Shown here in pieces: positions 5,034 to 8,093 of a DNA stretch of 8,093 nucleotides (position 1 is its first letter; each line of letters begins with the position of its first letter). The DNA is from an uncultured Clostridia bacterium. GTDB taxonomy: Bacteria; Bacillota; Clostridia; TANB77; CAG-508. The stretch is from assembly GCA_934162615.1 (NCBI GenBank), contig CAKPJK010000046.1:1-8093 (forward strand), read 5' to 3'. Below the pieces are notes generated by a model. It saw only the letters and a program-made list of their open reading frames with translations, was not told the DNA's origin and did not search any database. The translations under genes were made by a program, and so were the position numbers.

Positions 5034-6350
5034 TTACGCTGTTTCCTTACTACTTTGAGGAACATGTCTGTTCTTTTTATTTTTTTGTGGTTCTTCTGTT
5101 TTTTCTCTTATAATAAGTTCAGGTGGTTTTTTATCTAATACTGTTTCTTTTGTTATTATACATTTTGCTATATCTGGTGTTGATGGAACATCAAACATGA
5201 TATCTCTCATTATTTCTTCAATAATTGAACGAAGTCCTCTTGCTCCAGTTTTTCTTTCAATTGCTTTGTCAACAATTGCTTCTAAAGCGTCTTGACTAAA
5301 TTCTAACTCAACATCATCCATTTCTAATAATTTTTGATATTGTTTTACTAGTGCATTTTTTGGTTCTGTTGCTATTTTTATTAAAGCATTTTTGTCTAAG
5401 TCTTTAAGTGTTGCAATAATTGGTAATCTTCCTATAAATTCTGGAATTAAACCATATTTCAATAAATCTTCTGGCAACATTTCTTGGAACACTTCATATT
5501 TATTGATTTCTTTTGCACTTTCAATTTTTGTTCCAAATCCTATACTCTTTTTACCTGTTCTATCTTTAATGATATTTTCTAGTCCTTCAAAAGCACCTCC
5601 ACAAATAAACAAGATATTTTCTGTATTTATTTGTATCATTTCTTGATTTGGATGTTTCCTTCCTCCTTGAGGTGGTACTGATGCGATTGTACCTTCAACA
5701 ATTTTTAATAATGCTTGTTGTACACCTTCACCACTAACATCTCTTGTAATTGATAAATTTTCTGATTTTCTTGTTATTTTATCAATTTCGTCTATATAAA
5801 CTATACCTTTTTCTGCTTTTTGAATATCTCCATCTGCTGCTTGAATAAGTTTTAATAAGATATTTTCAACATCTTCTCCAACATATCCTGCTTCTGTAAG
5901 TGTTGTTGCATCAGCTATTGCAAATGGTACATTTAATATTTTTGCAAGTGTTCTAGCAAGTAATGTTTTTCCACATCCTGTTGGTCCTAAAAGTAAGATA
6001 TTACTTTTTTGTATTTCTACATCATCTTTTTTCTCACTTTCTTCGTGAGCTATTCTTTTATAATGATTATAAACTGCTACTGATAAAGTTTTCTTTGCTT
6101 CTTCTTGACCAATTACATAGTCATCTAAAATTTTCTTTATTTCTTTTGGACTTGGTATTTTATCCAGTTCGTTTAGTGTATATCCAACTTCTTCATTTTC
6201 GTAGCATTCTGCTTCTATTATGCTTGTACATAAGTCTACACATTCGTCACAAATATATACACCTGGTCCTGCAACTATTTTTTTAACACTATCTTGTGAT
6301 TTGCCACAAAATGAACATCTTACATTTTTTGGTACATCATTTCTAGCCAT
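5034..6350 (-). CDS. clpX: ATP-dependent Clp protease ATP-binding subunit ClpX
   Basis: ClpX is the AAA+ hexameric unfoldase that recognises substrates, including ssrA-tagged proteins, and feeds them to ClpP. The 438-residue protein shows an N-terminal zinc-binding domain (Cys12, 15, 34, 37), Walker A GPTGCGKT (122-129), pore loop GYVG (155-158), Walker B IVYIDEID (183-190), RKH loop (231-233), the IGFG ClpP-docking loop (270-273), arginine finger in EFIGRLP (Arg308) and sensor 2 in GARGLRS (Arg371). The roughly 20-residue C-terminal tail is rich in Lys, Glu and Gln and probably disordered. GGAGG lies six bases before the ATG. The gene sits 69 bases after clpP, with a hairpin between, and 35 bases before leuS, consistent with one operon. 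Confidence 0.98.
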   Translation of the reverse strand: MARNDVPKNVRCSFCGKSQDSVKKIVAGPGVYICDECVDLCTSIIEAECYENEEVGYTLNELDKIPSPKEIKKILDDYVIGQEEAKKTLSVAVYNHYKRIAHEESEKKDDVEIQKSNILLLGPTGCGKTLLARTLAKILNVPFAIADATTLTEAGYVGEDVENILLKLIQAADGDIQKAEKGIVYIDEIDKITRKSENLSITRDVSGEGVQQALLKIVEGTIASVPPQGGRKHPNQEMIQINTENILFICGGAFEGLENIIKDRTGKKSIGFGTKIESAKEINKYEVFQEMLPEDLLKYGLIPEFIGRLPIIATLKDLDKNALIKIATEPKNALVKQYQKLLEMDDVELEFSQDALEAIVDKAIERKTGARGLRSIIEEIMRDIMFDVPSTPDIAKCIITKETVLDKKPPELIIREKTEEPQKNKKNRHVPQSSKETA

Positions 6351-6383
6351 AATTTTCCTCCATTTTTATTAATTAAAAATATT

Positions 6384-6411
6384 ATTGCCATTTAATATTG
6401 TAAATGGCAAT
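6384..6411 (-). terminator. Hairpin in the clpP-clpX spacer, possible partial terminator or processing site
   Basis: A perfect 11-bp inverted repeat (6384-6394 with 6401-6411; ATTGCCATTTA arm) with a six-base loop starts eight bases after the clpP stop. On the minus strand it is followed by AATATTTTTAATTAAT, an imperfect T-tract. It could attenuate transcription into clpX, protect the clpP mRNA 3' end, or mark a cleavage site. Confidence 0.6.
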
Positions 6412-6419
6412 GTCATTTA

Positions 6420-7031
6420 TTACATTCTTTTATCCATAATACCATCAATTAAGCCATATTCTAGTGCTTCTTGAGCTGACATATAGTGGTCTCTTTCTGT
6501 ATCTTTTTCAATTTGTTCAATTGGTTGACCTGTTTTTTCGCTTAATAATTTATTTAGTTTTTCTCTAGTTCTTATCATATGGTCTGCATGGATTTTTATT
6601 TCAGTTGCTTGACCTGAAATTCCTCCACCTTGGCCACCTATTAATGGTTGATGTATTAATATTTCAGAGTTTGGTGTTGCAAATCTTTTTCCTTTTTCTC
6701 CATTTGCTAAAAGAACTGCTCCAAAGCTTGCTGCTAGCCCTACGCATATTGTTGTTACTGGGCATTTGATATAGTTCATTGTGTCAACAATTCCCATTCC
6801 ATCTGTTATTGATCCTCCTGGTGAGTTTATATATAGGAATATTTCTTTATCTGGGTCTTCTGATTCTAAGAATAATAATTGTGCTATTACTAAACTTGCA
6901 GATGTAGGATTTACATCTTCTCCTAAAAATATAATTCTGTCTTTTAATAATCTTGAGAATATATCGTATGATCTTTCTCCTTTACTTGTTTGTTCAACTA
7001 CATAAGGTACTAAACTATCTTTTTCAAACAT
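6420..7031 (-). CDS. clpP: ATP-dependent Clp protease proteolytic subunit ClpP
   Basis: ClpP is the serine protease whose two stacked heptamers degrade proteins delivered by ClpX. The 203-residue protein starts MFEKDSLVPYVVEQ, normal for the family, with AGGAGG seven bases upstream. A longer in-frame form from a GTG at 7115 would add 28 residues encoded by the spacer hairpin and is rejected. The catalytic triad is complete: Ser102 in GLAASFGA, His127 in ILIHQPL and Asp181 in DTERDHYMSA. Between His127 and the conserved GQAT the sequence IGGQGGGIS adds about five residues over the usual LGG-x-QGQAT, in the handle region where the two rings meet. It lies between tig and clpX in the order typical of Bacillota. 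Confidence 0.97.
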   Translation of the reverse strand: MFEKDSLVPYVVEQTSKGERSYDIFSRLLKDRIIFLGEDVNPTSASLVIAQLLFLESEDPDKEIFLYINSPGGSITDGMGIVDTMNYIKCPVTTICVGLAASFGAVLLANGEKGKRFATPNSEILIHQPLIGGQGGGISGQATEIKIHADHMIRTREKLNKLLSEKTGQPIEQIEKDTERDHYMSAQEALEYGLIDGIMDKRM

Positions 7032-7051
7032 ATTTTTTCCTCCTTTAAAAT

Positions 7052-7079
7052 TTGTCAAAAAGGCTCGACCTTTTGACAA
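7052..7079 (-). repeat. Inverted repeat in the tig-clpP spacer
   Basis: A strong stem pairs 7052-7063 with 7069-7079 (11 pairs and one bulged A) around the loop CTCGA. On the minus strand it ends 15-20 bases before the clpP Shine-Dalgarno site and is followed by ATTTTAAA rather than a clean T-tract. It could be a dispersed palindromic repeat, a processing site or a weak attenuator. A second short pair, GTTGG (7087-7091) with CCAAC (7117-7121), lies between it and the tig stop. Confidence 0.65.
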
Positions 7080-7131
7080 GCAAAAAGTTGGCATGAAAAT
7101 ATTTGCTTTTTTCACCCCAACCTTTCCTTAT

Positions 7132-8093
7132 TTATTTTTTCATTTTTGCATTTTTAACTAAAAATTCTAATGCTTTTTCAGATTCTAATCCACTCTTTAT
7201 GTATTTTCTAACGTTTTCGTTTTCCATAAATTCTTTATCATCTGATTTTCCATAGTTTTTAGCCATTTCTTTCATTTTTTCTACTATTTCGTCTTCTGTT
7301 GCTTCAATTTTTTCTGCTTTTATAACTGCTTCTAACATTAATCTTGATTTTATAGCTTCTATTGCTTGAGGTTCATATTCTTTTTTAACTTCTTCAGCTG
7401 TTTTACCCATCATTTGAAGATATTGTTCAAGTTTTAATCCTTGATAAGAAAGTCTTGTTTCAATGTTTCTTAACATATCTTCTGTTTCTGTTTCTATCAT
7501 TCCTGATGGAATTTCAACTTTTACATTTTCACATACTGCTTTTATAACAGCATCTTCTGTTTCATATTTTTGTTTTTGTTCATTGTCTTTTTCTAATCTG
7601 TCTTTGATGCTTTTCTTTAATTCTTCTAATGTATCAAATTCACTAACATCTTTTGCGAATTCATCATCTAATTCTGGTAATTCTTTCTTTTTGATTTCAT
7701 GAACTTTTACTTTAAATGTTGCATCTTTTCCTGCTAAGTCTTTTGAGAAATATTCTTCTGGGAATTTAACATTTATATCTCTTTCTTCATCAATTTTCAT
7801 TCCAATTATTTGATCTTCAAATCCAGGGATAAATGTGTTGCTTCCTATTTCTAATTCATGTCCTTCTGCTTTTCCACCTTCAAATGCTTTTCCATCAACG
7901 AAACCTTCGAAGTCGATTACTGCTATGTCACCTTTTTCTACTGGTCTATCTTCTATTGATATTAATCTTGAATTGTGTTCTTGCATATGTCCTAATTCAT
8001 GTTCAATATCTGCATCTGATACAGTATACTCTATTTTTGGTATTTCTATACCTTTATATTTTCCAAGTTCTGCTTCTGGTTTTGTTTGGAATA
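7132..8093 (-). CDS. tig: Trigger factor, N-terminal ribosome-binding domain outside the window
   Basis: Trigger factor is the ribosome-bound chaperone and peptidyl-prolyl isomerase that first meets nascent chains. About 320 codons are visible, open to the window edge. The first visible residues (FQTKPEAELGKYKG) are the end of the ribosome-binding domain. Then come KGDIAVIDFEGFVDG and the FKBP-like isomerase domain with FEGGKAEGHELEIGS and FIPGFEDQIIGM, ending near KVKVHEIKKKELP. The helical C-terminal arms follow (DEFAKDVSEF to FLVKNAKMKK). The Met at 7986 is internal, not the start, because the frame and family match continue upstream. The stop is intact. clpP follows after a 100-base spacer with a hairpin; the promoter lies outside the window. 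Confidence 0.97.
   Translation of the reverse strand, partial: FQTKPEAELGKYKGIEIPKIEYTVSDADIEHELGHMQEHNSRLISIEDRPVEKGDIAVIDFEGFVDGKAFEGGKAEGHELEIGSNTFIPGFEDQIIGMKIDEERDINVKFPEEYFSKDLAGKDATFKVKVHEIKKKELPELDDEFAKDVSEFDTLEELKKSIKDRLEKDNEQKQKYETEDAVIKAVCENVKVEIPSGMIETETEDMLRNIETRLSYQGLKLEQYLQMMGKTAEEVKKEYEPQAIEAIKSRLMLEAVIKAEKIEATEDEIVEKMKEMAKNYGKSDDKEFMENENVRKYIKSGLESEKALEFLVKNAKMKK

Noticed and set aside
7032..7115. Longer ClpP starting at GTG 7115
   Set aside because: The extra 28 residues are encoded by a hairpin-bearing spacer and are unlike any ClpP propeptide, while the ATG at 7031 has an ideal AGGAGG site and the family N-terminus.
7984..7986. tig start at the Met near 7986
   Set aside because: The frame stays open to the window edge and the upstream residues match trigger factor, so this Met is internal.
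1..8093. CRISPR array, insertion sequence, phage or tRNA gene
   Set aside because: I found no regularly spaced repeats, transposase or integrase frame, or cloverleaf apart from the tRNA-like part of tmRNA.

Overview
The window comes from a strongly AT-rich bacterial chromosome, most likely a low-GC member of the Bacillota (Clostridia-like). The support is purine-rich Shine-Dalgarno sites at nearly every gene, the tig-clpP-clpX order, clostridial-looking L21, L27 and trigger factor proteins, and a two-piece-free tmRNA with a short AYAA-ending tag. The species cannot be named from this sequence.

Layout from left to right. Positions 1-183 hold only the terminator of the ribosomal protein genes. 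rpmA (L27) and rplU (L21) follow on the minus strand, driven by a near-consensus promoter and a folded leader that is probably the L21 autoregulatory element. Next is ssrA (tmRNA), also on the minus strand, encoding the tag ANNEELAYAA. Divergent from ssrA, on the plus strand, is a 305-residue M14 zinc peptidase whose coding sequence is spread over shifting frames. A two-level hairpin works as a bidirectional terminator between this gene and leuS. The right half is one minus-strand operon: tig (5' end outside the window), clpP, clpX and leuS.

Functionally most of the window is protein quality control. tmRNA rescues stalled ribosomes and adds a tag that ClpXP degrades. Trigger factor folds nascent chains, L21 and L27 are ribosome parts, and LeuS charges tRNA. 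All of these are intact housekeeping genes.

The exceptional item is the M14 gene. It carries exactly four +1 frame changes and no other lesion. At each one the running frame meets a CGG codon after a codon ending in T (CTT, GAT, CTT, TTT). Skipping the C restores a glycine codon (GGA, GGA, GGG, GGT) and the family sequence. No other in-frame CGG occurs in the gene, and I found no in-frame CGG in about 1,985 codons of the six other genes. This looks less like random decay than like recoding at an unassigned or starved CGG codon, either +1 frameshifting or four-base reading of CGGN as glycine. That interpretation is inference; the pattern itself is directly visible.
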